Positions 26,533 to 35,371 of a DNA stretch of 44,184 nucleotides are shown one piece after another (the first letter of the stretch is position 1; the number at the start of each line of letters is the position of its first letter). The notes below the pieces were generated by a model. That model was not told where the DNA came from and did no database searches. It saw only the letters and a program-made list of their open reading frames with translations. The stretch spans positions 1-44,184 of the forward strand of contig NZ_BAIZ01000029.1 of assembly GCF_000613445.1 (NCBI RefSeq), in the 5' to 3' direction. The position numbers were made by a program, and so were the translations under genes. This DNA is from Hoylesella shahii DSM 15611 = JCM 12083 (GTDB lineage Bacteria; Bacteroidota; Bacteroidia; Bacteroidales; Bacteroidaceae).

Positions 26533-27852
26533 TTATTTGCTATTGTCGGCCGTGTCGTTGTTGAGATAATACAAGTCGCCCGAAAGAATTTGCTTTACAC
26601 GAGCAAACAATTCGATGCCCATCAGTGTGAACGAGATGGCTTTGCCGTCGGGGGTGATGAGAATGCATTTAGGTATATCGCGAACGCCGAAGAGGTTGGC
26701 CGAGGGCGACACCTTGTCTTGCGTGTCGTAGGCTTGCAGCCATCCTTCGTTTTTAATGCCCAGCGCCTTTACGGTGCGGGTCCAAGCATCGCGTTCTCTG
26801 TCGATCGACATATTTACCATAGCAAACTTGTCGGCAGCGTTACGTGTTTCGTCGTAGATGCGTTTTAAATTCTCCATTTCATCGAGGCATCCAGGCGCCC
26901 ATGTAGCCCAGAAAGTGAGCAGCACGTGCTTTCCACGTAGGTCGCTCAGCATAATCGTCTTACCGTCTTCTTGAGGTAGACGGATGTCGGGCACTTCGTT
27001 TCCCTCTCCCAGGTTCAAGGCTTTGATACTGTTTTCTAGAGCGATGGTGTAAGGATGTTTAGCCAAAGCCGGCGAAATGCTGTGTGCCAGTTGTCTAACA
27101 TGCTCTTTGTTGTAGAAGGGTAGCATGTCGCGTTGTAGCAAAAGCGGAGCCAGAGGCAGGTCGTTGTGTTCGAGTAAGAATTGCATTCGGTTGGCGTTCC
27201 ATTCCACTTCGGTGGCAGCTCGCAAAGCCTGTCGGGCGTCTCTACCAGCATTAGTGGCCATAAAGTCGTTACCCATGCGGCGTTGCAGGGCCAAAACAGA
27301 ATCGTTGTAGGCTCTATCGCGCTGTTGGGCAAGCGCCAGATAAGCTTGGTAAAGCGTATTGGTGGTTGGGCCGGTAACCTTTACGCCACCTTCTTGTCCA
27401 GGCATAGGCACCACGATGTTCACCTCTCCAGGTTCTACCCAAAATGGGATGGCATTGCTTGCAGCCCCAGTGATGTAGTAGAGCATGGAGGGACTGATGG
27501 GTGTTACGTCGCGATTGAATCTAAAGCGCCCCTTGTTAGTGACGGTAGAAGCTACTTTCACCAGGTTGCCATCGCCGTAATCAACGCAGAGCGACACGTT
27601 TTTTACTTTGGCTTTAGCGCCAGCAGCCACCAACGAGGCAATTTGTCCGCGTATAACGCAAGTTTGCGTGGGGGGCTCGGGTGTGGGAAGCGTGGGTGTT
27701 TGTGCCACAGTGTTGAGCGGAAGCAGCGTGCAGGCCAAGGCCAAAGTGGCGTGCCGAAGGGTGGCAAACTGCTTTAGGCCAGTGCGACACCATGTGTTGG
27801 TGTTGGCCAATGGGTTTTGAAGTTGGGTGTTAGTCATGGCGTTGTTCTCCAT
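26533..27852 (-). CDS. TlpA-like thioredoxin-fold protein lacking one redox cysteine
   Basis: A 439-residue exported protein. A signal peptide ends near LLPLNTVAQ. Residues about 60-160 resemble the DUF4369-type beta domain, residues 165-270 are helical, and the C-terminal third is a thioredoxin fold (VPDIRLPQEDGKTIMLSDLR, LTFWATWAPGCLDEM, GVRDIPKCILITPDGK). The usual W-C-x-x-C is W318-A-P-G-C322, so the first cysteine is replaced by alanine and normal disulfide exchange is not expected. The start may instead be the ATG at 27837, which has GGAG upstream. It overlaps the end of the next TlpA gene by 23 bases (or 8), indicating one operon. Confidence 0.8.
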   Translation of the reverse strand: MENNAMTNTQLQNPLANTNTWCRTGLKQFATLRHATLALACTLLPLNTVAQTPTLPTPEPPTQTCVIRGQIASLVAAGAKAKVKNVSLCVDYGDGNLVKVASTVTNKGRFRFNRDVTPISPSMLYYITGAASNAIPFWVEPGEVNIVVPMPGQEGGVKVTGPTTNTLYQAYLALAQQRDRAYNDSVLALQRRMGNDFMATNAGRDARQALRAATEVEWNANRMQFLLEHNDLPLAPLLLQRDMLPFYNKEHVRQLAHSISPALAKHPYTIALENSIKALNLGEGNEVPDIRLPQEDGKTIMLSDLRGKHVLLTFWATWAPGCLDEMENLKRIYDETRNAADKFAMVNMSIDRERDAWTRTVKALGIKNEGWLQAYDTQDKVSPSANLFGVRDIPKCILITPDGKAISFTLMGIELFARVKQILSGDLYYLNNDTADNSK

Positions 27853-28991
27853 TTTTTAATCGTTTTACGGTGTTGATTAGTTGTTCGCCCCGCAGGTCGT
27901 AGCCAACGATATTGCCTTTAGGGCTGATAAGTATTGTGCAAGGAACCGACGTGGCATTATACAATTTGAGGGCTTCCGAGTCCCAGCCCTTTAGGGTAGT
28001 GATGTGTTGCCAGTCGTCGTTGGCTATCTTGTTTTTTGTGATACAATCTGTCCAGTCTTTCTTTTTACTATCAATCGAATAGCTAAGCACCACGAACTGC
28101 GCCTTGTCGCCCGTTGTTTTTAGCGCCCGTTTTATAAAGGCGAACTCGCGACGGCAAGGTGCACACCACGAAGCCCAGAAGTCGAGCAACACGTATTTAC
28201 CGCGAAATTGCGAGAGGCTAAGCGTCTTGCATCGGGCGTTTCGCCCTCCACGTCGGGTGCGGGGTTGCCAATTTGCATGTTAGAGGCGCGCACCAGGTTA
28301 ATGAGTTTTTTGTAGATGGGGTGTTTTCGTGTTTCGGCAGGAATGGCGCTAAACAGTTGCGATTCGATGATTTCGGGTTTAAAGTATTGCAAGAGCTGAT
28401 TTTTAATGATGTAGAGTACCACGGGCGAATTGAGATGTTGGCAAACAAAGTGCATTGTGGCAGCTTGAAGGTCGAAACTATTGGCGCAGTTGGCCGACCA
28501 CTGGTAGCGTTCCATCATCATCTTATTTGCCAGTTCGCCCAGCGACATGCCCCGTTTCATACTATCAAGGCGTTGCATTCCTTTTTTGCCCATTTCATCG
28601 GTAAGTCTTTGATATTCTGCGATGGTGTTGTTGGCCAGTGTGCTTCAACCTTAGCATGCGAAGGATATTGGGCGTTAAAGGGCTGAATGACGATATTTCC
28701 AGGTTCGAGAAACAATTGAACAGCTCCATTGTCGAAGCCCGTGATGGTGTAAGGAGTAACTACTTCGGGAGCTTCCCCTTTGAAAGAGAACTGCTTGTTC
28801 ATAACAGTGGCCGAGTCGATCACCACCTCTTGGCTGTTCACTTCGTGTGTTAAATACACCTTTTTAACGGTAGCCTCAGAGTAACATAGGGAATCGTTGA
28901 GCATTGTTCCCGTGATTACGAACTGCCTTTGTGCGCCAGTCGTGAGGCTATAGGCCAGCAGCAATAAAGGTAAAGCATGTTTGGTGTGCAT
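27830..28991 (-). pseudogene. TlpA-family disulfide reductase with DUF4369-like domain (two indels)
   Basis: An exported thiol-disulfide oxidoreductase. It starts at ATG 28991 with a signal peptide (HALPLLLLAYSLTTGAQ), then a DUF4369-like beta domain (VITGTMLNDS, FSFKGEAP), a helical middle and a C-terminal thioredoxin domain with an intact FWASWCAPCRREF. The frame breaks twice. A missing G near 28643 separates VE from GTLANNTIAEYQRL. A missing A near 28227 separates GETPDA from KTLSLSQFRGKYVLLDFW. Repaired length is 387 residues. Such proteins often accompany SusC/SusD loci in Bacteroidales. Sequencing error is the likeliest cause. Confidence 0.78.
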
Positions 28992-29134
28992 GGTTCTTGA
29001 TTTTTTAAATACTAACTCTAAATTCAAATTTGTTTTTCTATGGTGGCAATGGTGCGCACAGTAATTCGCTCTTTGTGCCAGGGTGGTGGCCGTTGAGCGG
29101 TGTCTTGGGGCATGCTGGGGCAGCTGTGCTAAGT

Positions 29135-29154
29135 TACACCTTAGAAAAGGTGTA
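29135..29154 (-). other. Hairpin in the leader of the TlpA operon
   Basis: A perfect 8-bp stem (TACACCTT and AAGGTGTA) with a 4-base loop, extended by three more pairs after an internal loop. It lies 144 bases before the TlpA start and has no T-rich tail on either strand. It may be a regulatory leader structure. Confidence 0.3.
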
Positions 29155-29457
29155 GCATAGTTGAGCAAAGAGCGTGTGCCGAGATGGGCTGCAGATATGC
29201 CTTAGGGTGGCATTTCGGCCATCTTACATGTGTGGTAGTGCGATTTTACGTTTGTTCATGCTAAATTTTGAGTTCTCTACTCTCTAATATTTGCCTTTCA
29301 CGAGTTTACATCTTGTTATGCGAGCATTGCTCGCGCTTGCCACGTAGTGTTTAGGTGGGGCATTGTGCTTGCTTCTTTAGCGGTGCGTGCGCATTTGATG
29401 CGATTAGCAGCAGAGCCAGAGCTGAAGAGCGTGTCCCAGATGATTATTATGTCATGG

Positions 29458-29465
29458 CAAAATTA
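29458..29465 (-). promoter_or_regulatory. Candidate -7 box for the TlpA operon
   Basis: On the minus strand TAATTTTG matches TAnnTTTG. No good -33 TTTG lies at 19 bases. If used, the leader would be about 460 bases. The same box occurs upstream of the TPR regulator at 31572-31579. Confidence 0.25.
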
Positions 29466-29832
29466 CAAAAAATACAAATTGGGCGTTGTATTTAAAGTTT
29501 AAAAAAGTTTAAATATTTGCGTGTTTTTGGTGTTGTTTGGTCTTTAAAGTTCTTTGTTTTCTGGTATTTCGCATTTGTTATTCTGTTTTTCTATATTCTG
29601 AATAATTGATAAATTGCACTGTGCACATTGTTTAAGAACACCATCAACTTGTTGATATATGGTGCATCAGTGCAGGTAGGGGTGGCCATGCTTTGGTGTA
29701 GATATGGCAGGTGTGCGCATAGTAAAAGAATAAAAACAGAAATAGCTTAGTGGGCAAGTGTTGAACAAGCGTCAGGCAGAGGTAAGGGGAGACTTTCTGG
29801 CCTAAGATAGCGCGCAGGTAGAAGTCATTAGG

Positions 29833-31413
29833 CTACTTCTTTTTTGTTTTAATTCGGCTCTTGATAGAGCGCACGCTTCCTGGACTGATACCGAGGATGT
29901 CGCCAGCATCGGCTTCGCTTTTGCCCATCTTACCCGTAACGATAAGGAAGAGGTATTGGCGAGAAGACAAGTTGTTGTAAGTTTCATCAAGAGAGGCGAT
30001 AAAAGGCGCGTCGATAAATTTAAAATACTCGATGAAATCGATGAAATCGTTGTTGCTCCAGTGCACTGTGGAATGGTTTTGCACAATACTTTCGTAGAGC
30101 AATTTGCCATTACTCAGCACCTTAAGTTCTTTATCCTTAAGATTGTTTACGCGCTGTCGCAGGGCACTCAGCTCCTTGTTTGTTTCGGTTTGCGAGTGTT
30201 TAAACTGGTCGAGGCGGTCGCTATATTCGCTAATGAGGAGACGTTTCTCAAGAATGCTGCGTTTAGCTTTGGTTACTTTATACTTGTGATAGAGCACCAG
30301 CGACACCACGGCCAGCACCAGCACCACCGCTAGGCATGCCATATAGATGCGATACGAGCGAATTTCTCGTTCGCTGGCCTCGATATCAAATCGGTTTTGA
30401 ATTTCGTAGATGTTATTAGTTTGCCAGTCTTGTTGTTGTTTTTCCTTAAAAATAAGTAGTGAGTCGGCCGTATCTGCAGCCCCAGCGTAGTCGCCCATCT
30501 TTTGTTTTAGCTTAAAGAGATTGTATAAAGCCTTTTCGCGTGTATACACATCATCGCTTGCCAGCGCCTTTTGTAGTAAGTCGAACGCCTTTTGGTATTC
30601 CCCGCGTCGCATATACAAGTCGGTAAGGATGGTATAGGTGTAGCTGTCGGGGCGTTCTTTAAGAGCACGAAGTATAAAATTGGCCGATTTCACCGTGTCT
30701 CCCAGTTGTCTGTACGCATCGCTGATATTAGCTAGGAGCACCGTTTGCGTTTCGGTGTCTAGGTGTTTGTAATATTTAAGTGCCTCAAGCAGATAGGTGA
30801 GGTTGCTATCGGGTTTCGCCAACCCACTGTAAGCATTACCCGTGTAGGTAAGGCTATAGGCCAGCCACATATCATTTTTCCCCTTAATAGCCATTTTTCT
30901 CGCCTTTTCGGCATAGGCAAGTGCAGTGTTATAGTTTTTTGTGGTGAGGTTAACGTAGCTAATGGTGGAATAGATTTTGTGCATCAGTGCAACGCCCCCA
31001 TATCCCCTAGCAGCGTTTTCGGCCTTTTTCAAGAGTTTAACGGCAGCAGTAACATTGTTGCGGTTGAAAAAAAGGATGCATGCCTTGTAGTAATAGGCAC
31101 GAGCGAGCAAATCTTTGGGTCCGTGTTGTTCGTAGTAAAAAACAGGAATATCAATCGAATCATTGTCGATAGGTTGCATGTCGCGATAAGCAGCTTCGGT
31201 TTTAAGTAGCGTAAAGTAGGCCATTTCATCGCTATTGTCCATTTCGTGGGCAGGGATTGCCTGAACCATGGCGTAGGCTTTCTCCACCTGGTCTTTACTC
31301 AGCAAGGAGTCTATCTGCTCCAATCTGCTCGAGGTGCGGTTGTTGCAGGCGCAAACCACGGCGATTAGTGCAAACAATGTCAGTAAAGGATGTTGTTTGT
31401 CGGCGCACATCAT
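29833..31413 (-). CDS. Membrane-spanning TPR protein with C-terminal HTH, putative regulator of the SusCD locus
   Basis: A 526-residue protein from the ATG at 31413; the longer frame to 31536 adds an implausible N-terminus. A lipoprotein-like signal (LLTLFALIAVVCACNN) is followed by tetratricopeptide repeats over about residues 35-310, one membrane helix at about 356-378 (MACLAVVLVLAVVSLVLY), a coiled coil (about 385-440) and a C-terminal helix-turn-helix (GDILGISPGSVRSIKSRI). This architecture, with sensor outside and DNA-binding domain inside, is frequent next to SusC/SusD genes in Bacteroidales. It is divergent from susC with 846 bases between, which fits a local regulator. The ligand is unknown. 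Confidence 0.8.
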   Translation of the reverse strand: MMCADKQHPLLTLFALIAVVCACNNRTSSRLEQIDSLLSKDQVEKAYAMVQAIPAHEMDNSDEMAYFTLLKTEAAYRDMQPIDNDSIDIPVFYYEQHGPKDLLARAYYYKACILFFNRNNVTAAVKLLKKAENAARGYGGVALMHKIYSTISYVNLTTKNYNTALAYAEKARKMAIKGKNDMWLAYSLTYTGNAYSGLAKPDSNLTYLLEALKYYKHLDTETQTVLLANISDAYRQLGDTVKSANFILRALKERPDSYTYTILTDLYMRRGEYQKAFDLLQKALASDDVYTREKALYNLFKLKQKMGDYAGAADTADSLLIFKEKQQQDWQTNNIYEIQNRFDIEASEREIRSYRIYMACLAVVLVLAVVSLVLYHKYKVTKAKRSILEKRLLISEYSDRLDQFKHSQTETNKELSALRQRVNNLKDKELKVLSNGKLLYESIVQNHSTVHWSNNDFIDFIEYFKFIDAPFIASLDETYNNLSSRQYLFLIVTGKMGKSEADAGDILGISPGSVRSIKSRIKTKKK

Positions 31414-31571
31414 TGTTTTTGCTTTCGTTGATAGTAGGCCGCTTCCATGGCACCTGCACAGATTAAGGTTGGTACTTCGTACAAAGTTTTGTTGCAGTTG
31501 CAGGGTTGCAACATACACAAAAAAGTCGAAGTTCACCCCATTAGCACAACAGGTTATTGGCGACTTGTTAG

Positions 31572-31579
31572 CAAAATTA
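31572..31579 (-). promoter_or_regulatory. Candidate -7 box for the TPR regulator
   Basis: Minus-strand TAATTTTG fits TAnnTTTG and would give a leader of about 150 bases to the ATG at 31413. No -33 TTTG is found at the ideal distance, so this rests on one element. Confidence 0.3.
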
Positions 31580-32005
31580 TGAAAAATAGTTCGTTTAGCG
31601 TAATTTTTTCTACTTAAAAGATGATTTCTGCAGTTATTTTGGTGCTTTTTGCGGTAGAAACGCTGAAACGGCCTTCAATATTGGCATAAATAGGTATAAA
31701 ATGAGCTTGTATTAAGTAGGGAGATTTTTTTTATATAGACAAGAAAAAGCCCTTATTGCGCCTGCAAAAACTTCGCTTTTTATGTCTTTGGTAAGTATTG
31801 TTTTTATGCAAGTGTCGTGACGCAATTTAACTTTAAAGGTCTCTTTTTCGTATTTTCTCAAACTTTATTTATGCTAACAGAGGGTAAAAATTGGGTGTTT
31901 CCGTTGCAAATCGAGCAAAATTGAAAATCTCCCAATGGTATCGATACGCCTTTGTACAAAGGGTTGTTGCAGTGCAACACAAAATACTGTTTCCGAATAT
32001 CCCGT

Positions 32006-32036
32006 TTTGTTTGTATAAATTAATGGTGTATATTTG
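32006..32036 (+). promoter_or_regulatory. Consensus Bacteroidetes promoter of the susC operon
   Basis: TTTG at 32006-32009 and TATATTTG at 32029-32036 are separated by exactly 19 bases, matching the Bacteroidetes sigma factor consensus TTTG-N19-TAnnTTTG in both elements. Transcription would start near 32043, leaving a leader of about 217 bases before the SusC start at 32260. Confidence 0.65.
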
Positions 32037-32259
32037 CAAAAGATTGTTTTGTGGCGCATACCATGGACAATAGGGGTGGTTAAACCGCTACACTTCCACC
32101 AAGCAACACCTTATATATAAGGGCCCAAAAATAAGGTAACAAAGTGGAAAGCGATAGGATGCACATCGCAAATCCAATCAACCGGCGAACAACTAACACC
32201 AAAACATGTAACAAGAAGAGTTAAACAAAAGATTTACAAACTCGAAAATTGTAATACCT

Positions 32260-35200
32260 ATGCAAAGAAACTTATCAAGACCAATGAATGTGATGTTCTG
32301 GCTTGTAGCACTGTTGTTGTGCTGGAGTCAGGCACATGCGCAGGGCTCGAGTACCTCGGGCAACATTACGATTGAAGGCATTGTAATCGACAACAACACG
32401 AACGAACCCGTTGTTGGTGCAACATTAAAGCTGAAAAATGGGCTTAAGGGCACGGTGACATCAGCAGATGGAAAGTTCGTGATGCCAGGATTGTCGGTGG
32501 GCGATGTGGTTCACGTGAGTTTTATCGGCTTCAAGTCGCGCCAATTTACGGTGGGCAAGAAACGATTTGTAACAGTTTATCTGGAAGACAACGCCAATCA
32601 GTTGGACCAGGTTGTGGTGACAGGATTTCAAAAACTGAAGAAAAACAGTTTTACAGGTACGGCCACCGTGGTAACCGGCGACGAGTTGAGAAAGGTAAAC
32701 GTGAAGGATGCCATGAAAGCTCTGGAGGCATTCGACCCCTCTTTCCGTATTATCGACCGTGGTGGATTTGGCTCAGACCCCAACCACATCAACGAAATCA
32801 ACATCCGCGGTGCATCGAACATACAGCGTCAAGAGTTCGATGCCAACGGCCAAGCGCTGACGCGTCGCACCAGTCTTTTAGGAAATCCCAACATGCCAAT
32901 CTTTATGTTGGACGGCTTCGAAGTACCAGTGCAGAAGATTTACGATATGGATATCAACCGTATCCAAAGTATGACCATCCTCAAAGATGCCGCGGCAACC
33001 GCTCTGTACGGTTCGCGCGCAGCAAACGGAGTGGTGGTGGTAACCTCGGTTCCTCCCAAAGTGGGCGAAATTCGCGTGGACTACAACACAACGATGGAAC
33101 TAACCTTCCCCGACCTGTCGGATTATAATCTTACCAATGCAGCTGAAAAACTACAAGTGGAAAAGGATGCAGGTTATTATACAGCCAAAGAGGCATGGCA
33201 AAGGGAAGAAAAAGAAATCTTATATAACAATCGACTGAACGAAATCAGACGCGGTGTGAATACCGACTGGTTGGCTCGTCCACTGCGTAACGTGATGAAC
33301 TTCCGAAACAGTGCCACTCTTTCAGGTGGTGTAAATTCAATGCGTTACGAGTTAGCTTTTAACTACGATAACAACCGTGGTGTAATGAAAGGCTCGTATC
33401 GTAACCGTTGGGGAGGTGGTTTGAAGATTGATTACCGTTTGCGTGAATGGCTTCAGATACAAGATAATGTTACTGTGAATCGCACGTCTCACGAGGATTC
33501 ACCCTATGGTGACTTCTCTTCTTATGGCGATTATTTGCCTTACGATGCTATTTATGGTGAAGATGGTGAATATCTGAAGAAGCTACCCCAGTCGGGTATT
33601 GTTAATCCTCTTTGGCAACAACAGCAATTGTCAAGTTATAGAGGTAGAGGAACCATAACCGACATTACAAATAACCTAGGTATTAATGTGTATTTCACAC
33701 CAACTCTTTATTTGAGGGGTACGTTTAGTATTAGCCAAACACAAACTGATACCGATAGTTTTGTAGACCCCAAGCACCCTACATTTAAGGGCGTTGAAGA
33801 AAGTAAACGTGGTATGCTAAGTATTGGCAAAACCACTGACCTGAGATGGAATGTGAATGCAGCGCTTCACTTTAACCAGCGTTTTAACAAACACTTTGTG
33901 AACTTGACAACTGGTATTGAAGCATTAGAGGGAACCTCGCACCCAATAGGCTACGCTTATCGTGGATTTAGCCTTGGTACACAAAACAAACCTTCGTATA
34001 GTGCATCTCAAGATGGCGTGACATCTGATACCGAAACAAAGGTTCGTACCTTTGGATTGTTAGCAGCCTTGAACTATACGTTTGGTGAAGTTTATCTACT
34101 TGATGCTTCTTTCCGTCTTGATGGTTCATCACAATTTGGTGCAGAACGTCGTTTTGCTCCATTTGCCTCTATTGGTTTGGGCGTGAATGTGCATAACTAC
34201 AGTTTCATCAAGCGCTTGCCTTGGATCAATACACTTCGTGTAAAAGGAACGTATGGTTCAACTGGTAAGGTTAACTTTACACGTTTTGATGTGATAAGCA
34301 GTTATACACATGCTAACACATGGTACTATACAGGACCAGGTTATCTGTTGTCTACATTTGGAAATCCTGATTTGTCTTGGGAATTAACAAAGACCTTAGA
34401 CCTTGGTCTTTCTGTGGAATTGTTCAAGAATCGTTTCTATTTAGAGGCAACTTATTATCACAAGGCCACAGACCGCATGATTGATAAGGTGAAAATTCGT
34501 CCCTCATCAGGTTTTGATAGCTACAGTGGAAACGTTGGAGGTGTGCTTAATGAAGGTATTGAGTTGAAAACAAACGTAACCGCTTTCAGAAATAAAGACT
34601 GGTCGATTGTGCTTAATGCAAACATGGCTCATAACAAAAATAGTATCACCAAGCTAAATCCTGCAATGGAAGAGTATAACAAAAAGATACGTGAGAACTA
34701 CGCAACGGAAACATCTGGACGTGGAACAGCGGCTCTTCCTTTGTTGTATTACGTGGGTGCCTCCACATCGTCTATCTATGCCGTGCCATCGTTGGGTATC
34801 GACCCTGCAACAGGAACGGAGTTCTTCCGCAAGAAAGATGGAACAGTAACGCAAGTGTGGAACAAGAATGACATGGTTGTCTGTGGCGATCTTAATCCAG
34901 ATATACAAGGTACTTTCGGTATCAATGTAATGTGGAGAGGTATCTATCTCAACACCTCTTTCCAATATGCATATGGCGGACAGGAGTACAATAACACACT
35001 CGTGTCTAAAGTTGAGAATGCCAATATTGAAAAAGGAAATGTTGATAGACGTGTTATGACCGACCGTTGGTATAGGGTTGGTGATGTCGCTCAGTTCTAT
35101 GGAATACGCGAGAGAGGCGTTACTAATATGACATCACGTTTTGTTCAGAACAACAATTATGTGTTGTTCAGTAGCGTGGCCATAGGTTACGATTTTACAA

Positions 35201-35349
35201 AGCGTATTGCTTCTCTCTTCAAACTCAGCTCCCTGTCTGTTGTCTTCAATGCTGCCGACCTAGGTCGTTGGAGTACAATTAAGGTAGAGCGAGGACTTTC
35301 TTATCCTTATGCGCACACATATAGCTTTACGTTACGCGCAACTTATTAA
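32260..35349 (+). CDS. SusC/RagA-family TonB-linked outer membrane protein
   Basis: A 1029-residue TonB-dependent transporter. A signal peptide ends at about SQAHAQ (residue 28), followed by a carboxypeptidase-regulatory-like domain (IEGIVIDNNTNEPVVGATL, VSFIGFKSRQFTV), a TonB box/linker (LDQVVVTGFQ), the plug (ILKDAAATALYGSRAANGVV) and a 22-strand-type barrel ending in an aromatic residue (SFTLRATY). It imports large substrates with its SusD partner downstream. Such pairs handle glycans (SusCD) or peptides (RagAB). Here no glycoside hydrolase but an M16 peptidase lies in the same run of genes, which points to peptides. That substrate is inference. Confidence 0.95.
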   Translation: MQRNLSRPMNVMFWLVALLLCWSQAHAQGSSTSGNITIEGIVIDNNTNEPVVGATLKLKNGLKGTVTSADGKFVMPGLSVGDVVHVSFIGFKSRQFTVGKKRFVTVYLEDNANQLDQVVVTGFQKLKKNSFTGTATVVTGDELRKVNVKDAMKALEAFDPSFRIIDRGGFGSDPNHINEINIRGASNIQRQEFDANGQALTRRTSLLGNPNMPIFMLDGFEVPVQKIYDMDINRIQSMTILKDAAATALYGSRAANGVVVVTSVPPKVGEIRVDYNTTMELTFPDLSDYNLTNAAEKLQVEKDAGYYTAKEAWQREEKEILYNNRLNEIRRGVNTDWLARPLRNVMNFRNSATLSGGVNSMRYELAFNYDNNRGVMKGSYRNRWGGGLKIDYRLREWLQIQDNVTVNRTSHEDSPYGDFSSYGDYLPYDAIYGEDGEYLKKLPQSGIVNPLWQQQQLSSYRGRGTITDITNNLGINVYFTPTLYLRGTFSISQTQTDTDSFVDPKHPTFKGVEESKRGMLSIGKTTDLRWNVNAALHFNQRFNKHFVNLTTGIEALEGTSHPIGYAYRGFSLGTQNKPSYSASQDGVTSDTETKVRTFGLLAALNYTFGEVYLLDASFRLDGSSQFGAERRFAPFASIGLGVNVHNYSFIKRLPWINTLRVKGTYGSTGKVNFTRFDVISSYTHANTWYYTGPGYLLSTFGNPDLSWELTKTLDLGLSVELFKNRFYLEATYYHKATDRMIDKVKIRPSSGFDSYSGNVGGVLNEGIELKTNVTAFRNKDWSIVLNANMAHNKNSITKLNPAMEEYNKKIRENYATETSGRGTAALPLLYYVGASTSSIYAVPSLGIDPATGTEFFRKKDGTVTQVWNKNDMVVCGDLNPDIQGTFGINVMWRGIYLNTSFQYAYGGQEYNNTLVSKVENANIEKGNVDRRVMTDRWYRVGDVAQFYGIRERGVTNMTSRFVQNNNYVLFSSVAIGYDFTKRIASLFKLSSLSVVFNAADLGRWSTIKVERGLSYPYAHTYSFTLRATY

Positions 35350-35371
35350 CGGATAAACAAAAGAAACAATT

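Larger units (their letters stand above)
28992..29832. other. 841-base intergenic region upstream of the TlpA operon
   Basis: No gene is seen. Read on the minus strand it holds a candidate -7 box (29458-29465), a GCGAGC/GCTCGC mini-hairpin (29320-29334) and an 8-bp hairpin with internal loop (29135-29154), so a long structured leader before the TlpA genes is possible. Bases 29833 downward follow the regulator gene; a 6-bp GCCTAA/TTAGGC inverted repeat there is too weak to call a terminator. Confidence 0.45.
31414..32259. other. Divergent regulatory region between the TPR regulator and susC
   Basis: 846 AT-rich bases without a gene. They hold a consensus promoter for susC (32006-32036) with a leader of about 217 bases, and a -7 box for the regulator on the minus strand (31572-31579). 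This is the expected place for operators of the regulator, but no clear palindromic operator was seen. Small open frames here are not called. Confidence 0.6.

Noticed and set aside
26494..26868. Plus-strand frame of 124 codons
   Set aside because: It overlaps the C-terminus of the TlpA-like gene on the other strand and has no family features.
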